A DNA stretch of 64,000 nt from Agapanthus africanus (lineage: Eukaryota; Streptophyta; Magnoliopsida; Asparagales; Amaryllidaceae): NCBI GenBank assembly GCA_030015575.1, contig JASDDO010000004.1, positions 321,540,654 to 321,604,653 of the forward strand. The letters run 5' to 3'. The translations under genes were made by a program, and so were the position numbers. Shown here piece after piece: positions 36,107 to 48,125 of this stretch. Below the pieces are notes generated by a model. The model was not told the origin of the DNA, made no database searches, and saw only the letters and a program-made list of their open reading frames with translations. Each line of letters starts with the position of its first letter. Position 1 is the first letter of the stretch.

Positions 36107-39100
36107 GTGACACCCTAGTTCATTTATACCAATTCCACCGCTTTCGGTCGTTATGCATTCCTTCACGTATTTCTTTAATTATAGTATTTTCCTGATTTAC
36201 TGTATTTTGGGTGCAAATAGTTTATCTGACATCTGTATTAGTATCCGACTCGAACCGCTTATTTGAACCTGTCTTGATTCATGTCTATAATTTATCCTGA
36301 CTTATTACGTAGACTTGTGCACTTTCATGAATACTGCATAGTGAAATTTTATATGACATGCGCATTTTACAATATAACATTTTAAGTCACGTAAAATATT
36401 TTTAAAATACATTACATGTCCTGCATGACACCCCTAACCCCGTGGCAGCATCCGCGCATCCTGTTCTCGTCCCCTTCAGTGAAACAGACTTATTTGGATG
36501 GCTATGCGCACGTATGTGCATCCGTTCTTCGGGGTATGCATCTTCGTTAGCCGAGCATTCATTTTGAATTTTGGTCGTCGCATATATTTTTCATATTTTA
36601 AAACTGAAATTTTAGACCCGACCAAGACGTGTTTTGGAATATTTTTGTATCTCGCCAAAATTCAAATTTAATTAATATAATATTTATTTAATCGACAGCT
36701 TTTAAAATTTAATTACCTAACTAAATCTTTTAAAATTAAAAATCAAAACAAAGTAACAACCCAGCTCTCTTTCTCTCTCTCTCTCTTCTACTACGAGACA
36801 GTTTTATCTCCCCTCCCCTCCCTCTCTCTCTTCTCGCATCTCTTCCTCTCTCCTCTTGCGGTGAGCGAGATCGCGTCACCTCCTTGAAGGCTTAGCCTCA
36901 CCTTCCTTCTTTCCCTCCTTCTTCTCTTATTTAAACTCCGTGAGCCCCTCTTCTTTAACCCATCACCACTATGAAACCCTAACCCAAAAACTTCATTGTC
37001 TCATCACCTCCTCACCTCAACCAAGCCTCTTCCTCCTCCTCGCCATCTCCATCTTCTTCCTCCCTCCAGAACATCCTTGCACACCCACTGAAACCCCGAG
37101 AACCCTGCGCACACCCATCACCACCACCTCACCTCATCGCCGATGACCCCTTCACCTCGTCACCCTCACACCACCTCTCCTCTCTCTCCTCTGCTCTCCC
37201 TCCTACACTAACCCTGCAAACCCCAGCAAATAAAACCGAGCCTAAACCTTAGCATAACCCTAACACCAAACTTAGCCTCACCAGAGCTCCGTCGACCTCG
37301 TCGTTACCCTCACACCTCCTCCCTGAAACCACAGAACATTTACAGATCCAGTGAGCATCTTCCCTCTCCTTCTTCTTCTTCTTTCCTTTTCTTTTTCTTT
37401 AATTCTCGAATTTTTTAATTTCACAGTTCGCCGGAGCCGTGCTTGACGCCGACGATCCAGACGATCCAGAGGACGTACCTTACCTGCGTGATCACCCTCT
37501 TGTTAGTTATATGTATGCCCTAGAGGCCATTACTATACATGAGATGTATATTGTAGTGGATGCTTGGACATATATAGGGAGGACTTTCTTGCTCGACATG
37601 ATAGTATGCTATCTGGTTACTCTTTACCTTAACATGTACACTGATTGTCTCTCTGTTACATGTTGGTAAAGCCCTTAGGATGTGTACTTGACTACCTGGA
37701 TTATGATGCGGATCATACTAGTGGGGACATGGTAGTCCATAAGTACATCCTTCAAGTCCCTAGTCGTGGGTGTATCGAGACAGGGCATCGATATACCAGA
37801 GTAGACTAGCGTATACCTTCTCGACCCATGTAGATGGGCGATGGATGATCCCATATCCATTGGTGTTTGACATCAGAGATGATATACGGGTGCTCAGTGG
37901 AGACTGGGTACACTGGACGGACTCGCCGAGAACTCCCAGATGGTATTATACCTTACGTCAGATGGCAGTTCTCTGGTGACACTAGTACAGGTTAGTCTGT
38001 AGACCCGAGATCGTCATAGAGTCTTGTGTGATTCCCACTGTGCTTTGATTTCCACCTTACCACGTCCAAGAGGGCATGCAAAACGGTGGTTTTTGGGTAC
38101 ATTCCCGAGTCACATGGAGGCAATGAGCGATAGGAGGGGTTTCGTCTCTCCCGGTATTGGGGGTTGATGTTGCGCTATGATCGATTGGCCATAATAGGGA
38201 AGTCCCTGGCCAGGGCTGGTTTAGAGATTTACTGGTAAGTGTTACCAGTAGTTTCTCGACCCGTTATGAGCCTCGCATCGGCATGACTTATCAGTTATTG
38301 GGGTCTGACGTTTACGACCCCTAGACTTGATATGCGACATATCAGACGAGGAGACTGGACTGTACGGTAGTGTCACTGTCAGGCTTTTTGCAGGAGTTGG
38401 AGCTGGCTTGCTTGCTGATCTTCTGATCTCTCAATACCTGGGTAGCCGTTACGTCCAGCTAGTACCACTGACGGCTTGTGGGTGCTTGATATGATCATCA
38501 CCTACTGCCGGCGTATTGACGAGTCTTTAGAGTCCTACATAGAGGTTTTACTGGCTCAAGCAAAATGAAAGAGGAGCGCATATGTGATATGTGCGGGACC
38601 GAGAATAATGCGAGTATGTGTTACCGTATTCTATTCTCGCGATGTTTGTATCGATCGGTTATATGTGATATAACCAGGTTATCGAATCAAGGGTTGATTC
38701 AATAAGTCGATACATTGGATGTTAGTCGGTTATATGTAATATAACCGGATTATTAAGTCAAGTGTTGATTTAATAATTTAGTGTATAATTGTATATGTGA
38801 TATACTAATTTACATTAACTAACATTGGTTCACTTAAGCATTTGTTTTTCTCACTTGTGCACAACTTAATATATATATATGATATATATTTATTTGTGTT
38901 CATTTTGTATCATGGTTGTTGATACAACTTACATGGGTGTATAAGACTTATACCATACTAATTATAGTATTAGGTTTTTATATTTAAAGTAATTCTAAAA
39001 TTAGTGGATAATGGGCTCACATGCATGAAGCTTTGGGTTGCATTGACTTAGTCTTCTAATTTTATTTTACTTGAGATATTAATTAAGCTAACCATTATAA

Positions 39101-41431
39101 TGTAACCATGGTTATGTCTCTACATGAGTTTGTATATGATACCCACTCACCCATGGTTAACTCTCTTTCTTGATTAGTTTTTCATTCTCTTTTTTGAGCT
39201 CATCTTCTTCCTCCTTCAAATGCTTGCTAGGGTTTGATAAAGAGAGAGAAATATAGTGAGAAAAGAAATTCTAAAGTGTACCCATTTCCTATTTCATCAT
39301 CCTCTACTAGACTAGCACTTTAGTTTAGGGAGTTTGCTTCACTAATTCTCTAGTTAGTGAAGTAGAAACTTGAGTTCGTATTCCCTCGATGTAGATCATC
39401 TTCGGCCTCGACGACTTCAAGCAAAACCGTTGCCATCTTCTCACAGAGCCGTCCGAGAGTCGGGAGCACGATGATCGCAGCTAAGGGATTACTACAAGGA
39501 GCATATGAAGTGAAGGACCGAACTACAAAGGTTGTATTTCGTATTCACTTAGAGGTAAATGATATTTACTTGCATGTGAAACCCTAATTATCTAGCAAAG
39601 ATCTTGTTTAGGGTTGTTCGGCACGGCTAAAATTTTAATCGGGCATGGTTGATGCCTTGTAGAACCTTGTTAGAGTGCCTTGTAACCCTACACCTCTTGC
39701 GTTGCTTGGACCCGTCCCGTGTGACGTGCATGCGTCGTGACATTTTGCCGACGTCGGACATACCGTACATATCCGTTTTGTGATCCGTCTAAGAAAGTTT
39801 ATCTTGCTACATGCTACGTTACGTTATATACATCTATTTTAACAAATATAATACTTGGATTTCAAATCGTGCACCCCATGTTTAGTTTTACAATTTTCCG
39901 ACATCCGTCTACATCCGTACATGTTACTTTACATCTAGCGCATGCAAACCTATCATGCTACATACTATATTACAATATACTGCACTCAATGGAATATTTA
40001 CATTTCATATTGTTTAATTGTACATCATGCATTTACCAGTTTATCATTTTACTGTTATATCACGTCCGTGTGCATCCATATTAGTAATTACATATCTAGT
40101 CGCATGCTAAATCATCTTGCTACATGCTAGGTATAGTTTACGCATCCATATGAGTAAAATGTTACCCGTTTATCATATTATACATCCATATGCAAGTTTT
40201 ACAGTTTTCGGATACCCATCTGCATCCATATCATATAATATACATATAGCTGCATCTACAGATCACATTAATACATAATACCGTTATATTAACACCTCAT
40301 GTTTAATAAAGTGCATCCTAATTAGTATTGGAACTATAAATGTAACCCTAATTGATAAATGGGCATCCATATCATTGATTTTTATATCTATTTGCATACC
40401 ATGTCACATTATTTCATTTTATTGTTATATTAGTACTCCATACTTGATTTTGTGCACCTATACATACTACAGTTGATTTTGAGCCACTACCTGACATGAC
40501 CTGATATATTACTGCTTGACTTGATACCTGATCTTGTTACTAATGCGGACAATCTTGACCTGTTGTCCCTACGGACATATCCTGTTGTCTATACAGACAA
40601 ACATGTACCTCTTGATCCTGTGTTGGCATTAGCTCCAGATTATTCAATACCTAACATGAACACATAACTTGGGGGTATGGGGAAATCAAGAATGTAGCTG
40701 AGCGTAACTCAAAGGGCTATTACATCATGTTACCGTGGTCCCGTGGGGTATGAACGGGACATAGACTCACAGTCTATCATATCTTGTTACCGTGGTCCCG
40801 TGGGGAATGAACGGGGCATAGACTGATGAGTTATGATGAGGATTACATTAATTTATTTCGAATAACTTTAGAGTAGATAACCCTATATCACAGTTTATAC
40901 TACTCACTGCACTTCACCTGTTTATATCCTTTTCACTGATCTATATTCATGTTACTGTTTGCTTGTTACTGATGACTTTTTACTGTTCATACTTCATGCC
41001 TGCATATTTCATTACATCTTGCTTGCTTAGAATTATTGATATTATGATGCACTGACGTTTGGGTTTTGCATGGCCCAGATCCCTTATCTTTATCGCAGGT
41101 TGTCCAGAAGTATTTTGATCAATAGGCCGAGCAGTGAGGACCTGTTATTAGTTTAGTTTAGTTTCCTTTCAGTATTTTCATTCCTGATGTGAGCCCGTAT
41201 TATGAGACGTACATTCCAGATTATTATTGCACTTAGATCTTTTGCTTCCGCATTATTTTATTTCATGACTCGTTTATTCTGGCTTATGGACATGTATTAG
41301 ATAGTTTATTACTGTTCTTGATATCTCTACAGTCGTAATATGACTGTGGAGGGATATTTCCTATCTACAGGTAGCATGGTTGGCTCTGTCACGTGCCGAC
41401 CTTAGCGCACTCTGGGAAGCGGGGCGTGACA
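36107..41431 (+). repeat. 3' LTR of element D, split by a copia solo LTR
   Basis: The blocks 36107-37500 and 39693-41431 match the 5' LTR. The insertion carries TSD CCTCT (37496-37500 and 39693-39697). Confidence 0.92.
37501..39692 (+). mobile_element. Copia solo LTR (G-related family)
   Basis: 2192 bp, TGTTAGTTATATGTATGCCC to GTAACCCTACA, with perfect TSD CCTCT. There is no interior, so it arose by recombination between the LTRs of a former full element. It shares the LTR start motif and blocks such as TATTGACGAGTCTTTAGAGT with 48126-50308, and more distantly with G. Confidence 0.92.
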
Positions 41432-41436
41432 GATCG

Positions 41437-42033
41437 AGAAGTCCTTAAACTAATTATTTCCCTCAAACATAGCGATAATGGACCGAAATGTCCTAAAACT
41501 AATATTCGCCTCAAACATGGCAATAATGGACCTTGATGTCCTTAAACGGAAATAATTGGGCCCAAATACTCATATGTTTAAGACGACCTTAATCTCAAAT
41601 CAGATTAATGGTCCATAAATAAACCAAACCGAAATCTAAAAATATACGGATTTGGACTAATCCGCATCCTACGGGCAACGACATAAACTAGTCTCCATAT
41701 ACAATTCACAGGCAACCAAAACAAGTAAAAACACACACGACACGAAGTGAACTTTCGGAGCAGGAGAAAGTGGTTATCGCAATGCAGTAATGTAATTAAC
41801 TATAAGGGCTTGCATCTGCAGGGAAGAGCGTCCCCACAATCAAAAACCCTTCATAAACGAGGGAGGATCTGATAAAGTCCGCTACAACGGGCATCCATCC
41901 AAACCTTCAATATACGGTGCTATAAATCAACTTGGCATCTTCGGAGAGGTGGACGAATAAATCCAAATAGCATCTGCCCCTAGAATTCAGGCCAGACGTC
42001 CCAACGTCCCGGTCCATCTTCCGGTGGTGAACA
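41437..42033 (+). repeat. Last block of B's 5' LTR (U5 end)
   Basis: Collinear with 56645-57383, ending GAACA. The ~47-bp unit that is tandemly repeated in the 3' LTR is single here. Confidence 0.9.
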
Positions 42034-42038
42034 GATTC

Positions 42039-42057
42039 TGGCACGTCCAGTAGGACC
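42039..42057 (+). other. Primer-binding site region of element B
   Basis: TGGCACGTCCAGTAGGACC lies five bases after the 5' LTR. F has the related TGGCACGCCCGGTGGGACC at the same place (minus strand, 45578-45596). I could not assign the primer tRNA with confidence. Confidence 0.7.
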
Positions 42058-42185
42058 TTTTCCTCTTTCCACTCCACACTTCATATGTCCCGCTTCGCGA
42101 ACAAAATAGCGGTTCGCTACGGTTTCCCTTGGATTCGACGTACTAAGAATTAGTGTCTTGTTCCTTTGCAGAAAAAGAAAAATCA

Positions 42186-43980
42186 ATGGCTTCCAACTGC
42201 ACAACTTGCAACAGCAACTCCCGCTCCGCCACAACTGGAGGAGTGACTTACGGGCACAACGCGGTCTCTATCTTTTTAATGCCGGTGGGGCAAGTGACTC
42301 AAACCACTACCGGATTGTTCTTCGGGACTAGCGTCGCTGGAAGAAGCTCCCAAGAGGTCAGTCTTCGATCGACTTGCAACCACAATGGACCCTCTCAACG
42401 GGCCGTCCAAATCCAATGCCTCGGTCTTCAATAGGCTTAGCCGAAGCTCAGACATCTCAGTCTTCAACAGGCTGGGCAAGAACCCAAACGGGCCCGCAAA
42501 GAGGCTCGTGATACCTGAATGGGGCTCCCCCAAAACGGATAGCCCTCCCAACTCCTCCTGCAGGTGAAGTCATCAAAAGTGCTTCCACTACCAGAAGATC
42601 GGTTTTCGGAAGATTGGTCGTTCCTTCTCAAACTTTGCCAAGGACCAGTCTTTAGCAGGCTGACACCAGCAACAGTCCCTCACCAAAGTCAGGGACATGA
42701 AGAAGCTGCTTCCAAAACTGAGGCGGTCTCTTCTGCAAGACACGCTCGACGTCTCCACTGGCGCCAGGTGAGAAAAGCTAGGGGCAACTCCCCCTCTGGA
42801 CTTACTCTTCCAGCTCCGATGGTGGAAGTTGATACTGTTGTTCCAACCGGGAACAGCTTTGATCTGCTTAGGAGGGTGCGAAAGAACTCTCCAACGGCGG
42901 TGCTAATGAAATCGCCCCTACATGCATAAGCCACGGTGCAGGCAAAGAGGGATCAACCCCATCAACGGCTCTCCTCCCAAATTCACAGGGTCTAGCGGAA
43001 AGTCTAGGATTCTGTGATCAACAAAGACCACTCTCGTCGACCGAAGAAATTGAAGGCTCGACAAGAGGAAGACCATCCCTCCACCATACAGCGAGGGACT
43101 TCTTCCATACAGGTGCCTGTTACAATGGCTCCTTCAACTTCGACCTCCCATAAAAGGAGGAGGCTGGAGAAAATCCCACCGCCGGCGGCAAATTCCAAAG
43201 GCGCTAGACCCAAACGTCCCAAGTATGCGGGTATGATCGTGCATACAATCTACATGGCTTCTGGGAAAAGGAAAGTCTTGCTTCTTTGGCTCATCGACCG
43301 CAAACTCGGTCGCTAATAAAAGCTCAGGAGCAACAGCAGAAGCTCCAGGAAATGTTGACCAAAATGGCAGCACTCACCGGACAGAAAGAAAGTCCGGGAC
43401 CAGCATCTGAACCGCGCCAAGAGCAGGAGACCGATACAGAGTTCCTGCGAAAGGTGCTTGAAAGAAAAGATAAGGAAGCCGCTGAGCAGGATGCCAACAT
43501 AAAGCAGATGACTCTTTATTCCAGGACATGGTTAGAATGATGATCTAGCCAGAACCTCCAGCCGAGGATCCGCCGATAATCATCGAGGATGGCAGGGGGG
43601 AAACATCAAACCCTTTTCCGGCTTTATCAACAGCTATGGAGGAAACGATCTCTAAGGCTTCTCTTGATGACTACATAGCTCAACTAATATGAGCTCATCA
43701 AGCTAGTGAAGCGGCTGGCCAAATCGTCAGAACTGGGCGACTGTACCCAGACTGGTATGACCAAATCAAGTACCCGCCAGGATATGCGATCCCCAAGTTC
43801 CATGTGTACAAGGGGACATGCAACCCACACCTGCACGTCGCTCAGTTTAGAGCTTTGTGCGGCAACACTGGAAGCGACGACAAACTGTTGCTTCGCCAGT
43901 TCGTTGGCAGCTTTTCAGAAACGGATTTTGAATTTTACTCGGAGCTCCTGAATGACTCCGTGAGAATATTCATAGAGATG
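42186..43980 (+). pseudogene. Element B gag region (Tat-like)
   Basis: The start is taken at the ATG of MASNCTTCNSN, because F has the matching MASNYTNCNCN. The N-terminal third carries five short (S)VFxRL motifs (about 42362, 42421, 42460, 42601 and 42649). A basic stretch (HKRRRLEKIPP, KGARPKRPKYAGM) and a Q/E/K-rich probable coiled coil (AQEQQQKLQEMLTKMAAL, FLRKVLERKDKEAAEQ) follow. Then comes a capsid block near 43740-43950 with YPDWYDQIKYPPGYAIPKF and HLHVAQFRALCG, resembling the YPEWxxxIPYPKGYKVPxF start of Tat-type gag. Broken; the region ends at the junction with F. Confidence 0.75.
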
Positions 43981-44088
43981 GAGCTGCTGTTCACACTCCG
44001 TGAGAATATTCATAGAGATCGGAGGGTCTTCAGCTGGAGGGTCCGGATGTAACATCATTCCTACCATGTCTTGGAATAGAAGGGCCAT

Positions 44089-45451
44089 TTATTTTATATT
44101 GGCCGCTTGTTCCGCAGCCTCTTTGTCCTTCTTCTCAAGCATCCTACGAAGGAATTCAGCATCGGTCTCGTGTTCGCAACGTTGTTCTGATGACGCCTCC
44201 GGGCTTTCTTTTGGCCCGGTGAGTGCAGCCATCGCAGTTAGCATCTTCTGGAGCTTCTGCTGCTGTTGTTCCTGTGCTCTGGTAATGGATCGGGTGAGCG
44301 GTCGGTGACCCATCGAAGCGCGGCTATCCTCTTTCCCGGATGCCATGTAGACAGTGTGCACCACCATGCCCCCAGACTTGGGGCGTTTAGATTTAGTGCC
44401 TTTGCGATTTGCCATGTTCACAGAGGCTTTCTCTGGCCTTCTTTTCTTTTGAGTGGTCGAAGTTGAGGGAGCCGTCGCAGTGGGCACCCAGACAGCTTTT
44501 CATGGCTTGGCAGGATGGCTTACTTCCAGTTGGACCTTCAGCTTGTTCTGTCGGCGGAGATAGTCTTGATCCATTACGGAGTCTTGGACATGACGCTAGA
44601 CCTTGTAAATTTTAGAGGACAGCCGTTGAGGGGGCTGTTCCAACTTCACCTTTGGGGCATTATCCAGAGGTGTAGGAGATCCTTTCAATACGGCAGTTGG
44701 TGAGTTTTTGCGTACCTTTCTTAGCGGTTCAAAGCTATTCCTGGTCGGAACAGCAGCATTAATTTCCGCCGTCGTGGCTGGTGGAGTTAACCCAGAGGGG
44801 GAGTTGCCCCCAGCCTTCCTTACCCGGCGCCAGTGACGACGGCGAGCATGTCGTGTGATTGGAGTTGGTTTAGCCGTAGGGGTGACCTCCTCATGCCCCC
44901 TGTGTTGGTCAGAATTCGCTGGTATCAGCCTTTTAAAGACTGACGTCCGTTGAATGGGGACAGCCAACCTATTAAAAGCAGACTTCCGAGTAGGGAAGCA
45001 ACCTTGGTGATTTGGCCTGGAACGGGAGCAGAAATAGTCAGTCTTGTGAAGACCGACCCTTTGGCAGGAGAAACCGCCTTGACGATTTTGGGAGCAAGGA
45101 TGACTATCTGCTTCAGGATAACGCCTTCTGGTATTGCAGGCTTCTTCATGGGCCCGTTGGAGCTCTGGCCTAGTCTGTTAAAAACTGAGGCAGCGGAGTT
45201 GGGCGACCCGTTGAGAGAGGCCGCAGTAGTAGCAAGCCGATCGAATACCGACTTCTTGGGAGCTTCTTGTGATGGTACAGGGGCGTTAAAGCTCATGGGT
45301 GGGAGTATGGTCCCGAAGAATAGTCCAGTGATGGCTTGCGTTACCTGCTTCGCTGGCATCTTGAAAAGGGAGGCCACTTGGGGCTCATAAGTCACTTCTC
45401 CGGACGGGACGGAGTGAGGGTTGCAGTTGCAGTTAGTGTAGTTTGAAGCCA
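44089..45451 (-). pseudogene. Element F gag N-terminal region
   Basis: It starts MASNYTNCNCNPHSVPSGEV and aligns block by block with B's gag: QVTQAITGLFFGT, five SVFxRL-type motifs, SNGPMKKP, RKAGGNSPSGLTPPATTAEI, a basic stretch (RPEKASVNMANRKGTKSKRP), and the coiled-coil part with RSITRAQEQQQQKLQKML and LRRMLEKKDKEAAEQ. The conservation of the motif count and order between two diverged copies shows it was once a functional protein segment. Confidence 0.8.
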
Positions 45452-45601
45452 TTGATCTTCTGTTTTCTGCACGGAGCAAGGCACCAAATCTAAGTACCTT
45501 GAATCCACAGGCAACCATAGCAAACCGCGATTCGTTCACGAACACGACACACGAAGTGTGGAGTGGAAAGAGGAAGAGGTCCCACCGGGCGTGCCAGAAT
45601 C

Positions 45602-47952
45602 TGTTCCCCGCCGAAGGACGCGGTAGAGACGCGATATACGTCTTTGCCTGAAATTCGGGACAGATGTTAATTGGAGCTATCCGTACACCTCTCCGAAGAT
45701 GCCAAGTTGATTTATGGTACCATGTATCGAAGGTTTAAACGAATGCGGCCGATGTAGCAGACTTCGTCAGATTCCCCCTTGTTTGAGGGGGTTTTGATTG
45801 TAGGGACGCTATTCCCTGCAGGCGCAAACCCCTGTAGTTAATTACGCTACCGCATCGCGGTAACAACTTTCTCCTTCCCTAGATGGTCACTTCGTGTCGT
45901 GGGTGTTTGTTTTGTGTTCGGTTGCCCGTGGATTGTATACGGAGACTAATTTATGTTGTCGCCCGTAGGACATAGATTAGTCCAAATCTGTATTTTCTTA
46001 GATTTGGGTTTTGGGGTTTTGGTTTAAGGATACGTTAGCCTTGTTTGAGGCTAAGATCAACTTAAACGTTTGTCAAGGACCGTTAGTCTAATTTGAGACT
46101 AAGATCGACTTAACGGGATCGTTTAGATCCAACAGGAGAGCATTTAGACTCCATTGCGGATGGTGGTCCATTATAGTCCGTGGAATGTGTGGTTGTCGGG
46201 ACCCGTTACCTCTCTGAAGACGTTGAGGGATTACAACGACAGATATCAGAGGAGTAAAGAGATGTACCCTCGAACCGGGTGTAAATTGATTGGGGGAGCA
46301 GTTGTGCTTAGTTCAATTTATATTGAGGACTTATGACCAGAATTGGGCTAAGTCCAGTTGAAGATGTTCAACATTTTATTCATATTTGGCATGTTAGGCC
46401 TTTACTTGGGCTCTGCCCTCTTAAACAATGCATAGCATTGGGCTTCTGTAATTAAATGCATAGCATTTATATTTGGCCTGTTAGACCTTTACTTGGGCTC
46501 TGCCCTCTTAAACAATGCATAGCATTGGGCTTCTGTAATTAAATGCATAGCATTTATATTTGTCCTGTTAGACCTTTACTTGGGCTCTGCCCCTTTTTTA
46601 ATAATGCACAGCATTTAAATTAGTCTGTTAGACTTTTTAATTGGGCTCTGCCCTTTCTTAATAATGCACAGCATTTAGTGGTCTGACAGTGCGCCACGTG
46701 GCCTGTCAGGCGCTTTGCGCCAATTAAAGAGCGCAAGGGGCCGGCGCATGTGGAGGTGACACGTGTCACGCTCTGCTAAGCGCAAATCTGTTAGCGCAGT
46801 GCTCTGCGCCAGTGCGCTGCTGACACGTGGCGCGCTCTGGTGAGTTGCGCCAGTCCAAGGAGCGCAAAGGCGCAGATCATTCTATGGTTGACACGTGGCG
46901 TGCTCTGGTGAGGTGCGCCAATCCAAGGAGCGCAAAGGCGCAGATCATAAGTGCAAGGCACTATACAGTAGCGCAGAACGCATCTTGATCCAATTAAGAC
47001 CAGAGAAAGAGGTTCTTTGTTTTCTCAAAAGAGGTTCTACCTCAAGATTCAAGAACCAATGGTTCATCAAAAGGCTGTGCCTTTATATAGATCAAAAGAT
47101 CTAAGAATGAAGTAAATTACTTTTTTAATCTTTTATGATTGGATCTTTATGATCTTTTTCTTTTTTTTGAAGATCTTGATCTTGTTCTTAGATCTTTGAT
47201 CTTTTTAGAAGAAATTCTTCTTTTTTGTGAGGTGTTTTCATCTCTGTTCTTCCAAGAATTTAATTCTTTACCTTGAAAAAGATGATCTTCTTTCTTCAAA
47301 GGCTTGCCTTTCAAATTTTTCAGAGTTCTCCCTTTTCTCTATGTGTGTCCATTTGAGACTTGGAGTCTAGGGGCCTTTATATAGGGCCAATTGGTATGTT
47401 GAGTTAGTTAGAGAGATCTTTCTCCGATTGATCTGGGGATATTTCCCCACCGTTGGATCTTTGATCCTAAGGCCTCTGTTTTACAGAAGATAATTTTCTT
47501 ATTCTAATAAGATTGGAAAGATCCTTCTAGAATTTTAATTCTGATTAAATAATTTACGCGCCTGCGCTTGACACGTGTCGTGCAGCGCGCCTGCGCTTGA
47601 CACGTGTCGCACAGCGCACTGCGCTAGGGCGACTGCGCTAGGGCGACTGAGCTAGCGCGCCTGCGCTGCCACGTGTCGCGCAGCGCAACTGCGCTAGCGC
47701 ACTACTGTTTGACACGTGGCGCACAGCGCAAAGCGCAAATTATCTGAAACGTTGCTTCCTTTATTTAAAATTTGAATTTTAAAACAGAGCCTTGCTCTAA
47801 TTGGGGTGCGCTGCCTTGGGCGCAGCGCCCCTTGCGCCGGCATGTCTGGTGTTGACACGTGGCGCTCTGCGCGCAGCGCAAGAGATCTGAAGCGTTGCTT
47901 CACCTTTTGAATTTGAAATTCAAACAGAGCTTTGCTCTGATTGGGGGAAACA
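45602..47952 (-). repeat. LTR of element F
   Basis: Collinear with B's LTR in its 3' half (for example GGACCCG...CCTCTCTGAAGACGTTGAGG around 46200). It is very different in its 5' half, which instead holds a GC-rich array of GCGC and ACACGTG(G/T)C motifs (46680-46940 and 47560-47880). TATATAAAG boxes lie on the minus strand near 47375-47385. Like B's LTR it is full of short reverse-complement couplets. Confidence 0.85.
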
Positions 47953-48125
47953 ACACCGTTTGCAGCGCTCTACGGAATAAAGTGTCGTTCACCATTAAGT
48001 TAGGACGACATCGGAGATAGAGAAGTCCTTGGACCTAAGATGATAGTGGCAACTGTAGATGTAGTTCGCACTATCGGGGAAAGAATGTGCATAGCCCAAG
48101 ACCGACAGAAGCATTAGGCTGATGC

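Larger units (their letters stand above)
29136..41431 (+). mobile_element. Element D: Tekay/Del-type chromovirus, shortened interior
   Basis: TSD GATCG (29131-29135 and 41432-41436). LTRs at 29136-32377 and 36107-41431 (the latter split by a copia solo LTR), both TGTRACACCC to GGGGCGTGACA. The tRNA-iMet-like primer site is at 32387. The interior is only about 3.7 kb. Recognisable parts are nucleocapsid knuckles, protease, RT, integrase and chromodomain. LTRs differ by about 6-7% by eye, so it is older than C and G and a little younger than B. Broken, with roughly ten breaks. It is related to C at protein level, but its LTRs are only alike at the termini and promoter. Confidence 0.92.
4348..42033 (+). 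repeat. 5' LTR of element B, in four blocks
   Basis: The blocks are 4348-4936, 6250-7839, 28785-29135 and 41437-42033. In order they match the uninterrupted 3' LTR at 54127-57383. The gaps are the TRIM, element C and element D, each bounded by short TSDs: ATCTG for the TRIM, TTTCC/TCTCC for C and GATCG for D. The LTR is tiled with short reverse-complement couplets and CACGTG cores (see findings). A TATA box lies at 6591. Confidence 0.9.
44000..47952 (-). mobile_element. Element F: partial, inverted relative of B
   Basis: Reading on the minus strand from 47952 come an LTR of 2351 bp (TGTTTCCCCC to GGGGAACA), the TGGCACG primer site and a gag start matching B's. No second LTR is visible, so it is a partial copy. 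It sits in opposite orientation to B. Its outer end abuts the integrase tail of E, so it probably inserted into E. Its inner end meets B's gag at a short direct repeat. It is well diverged from B in the LTR, so it represents a different subfamily. Confidence 0.85.
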
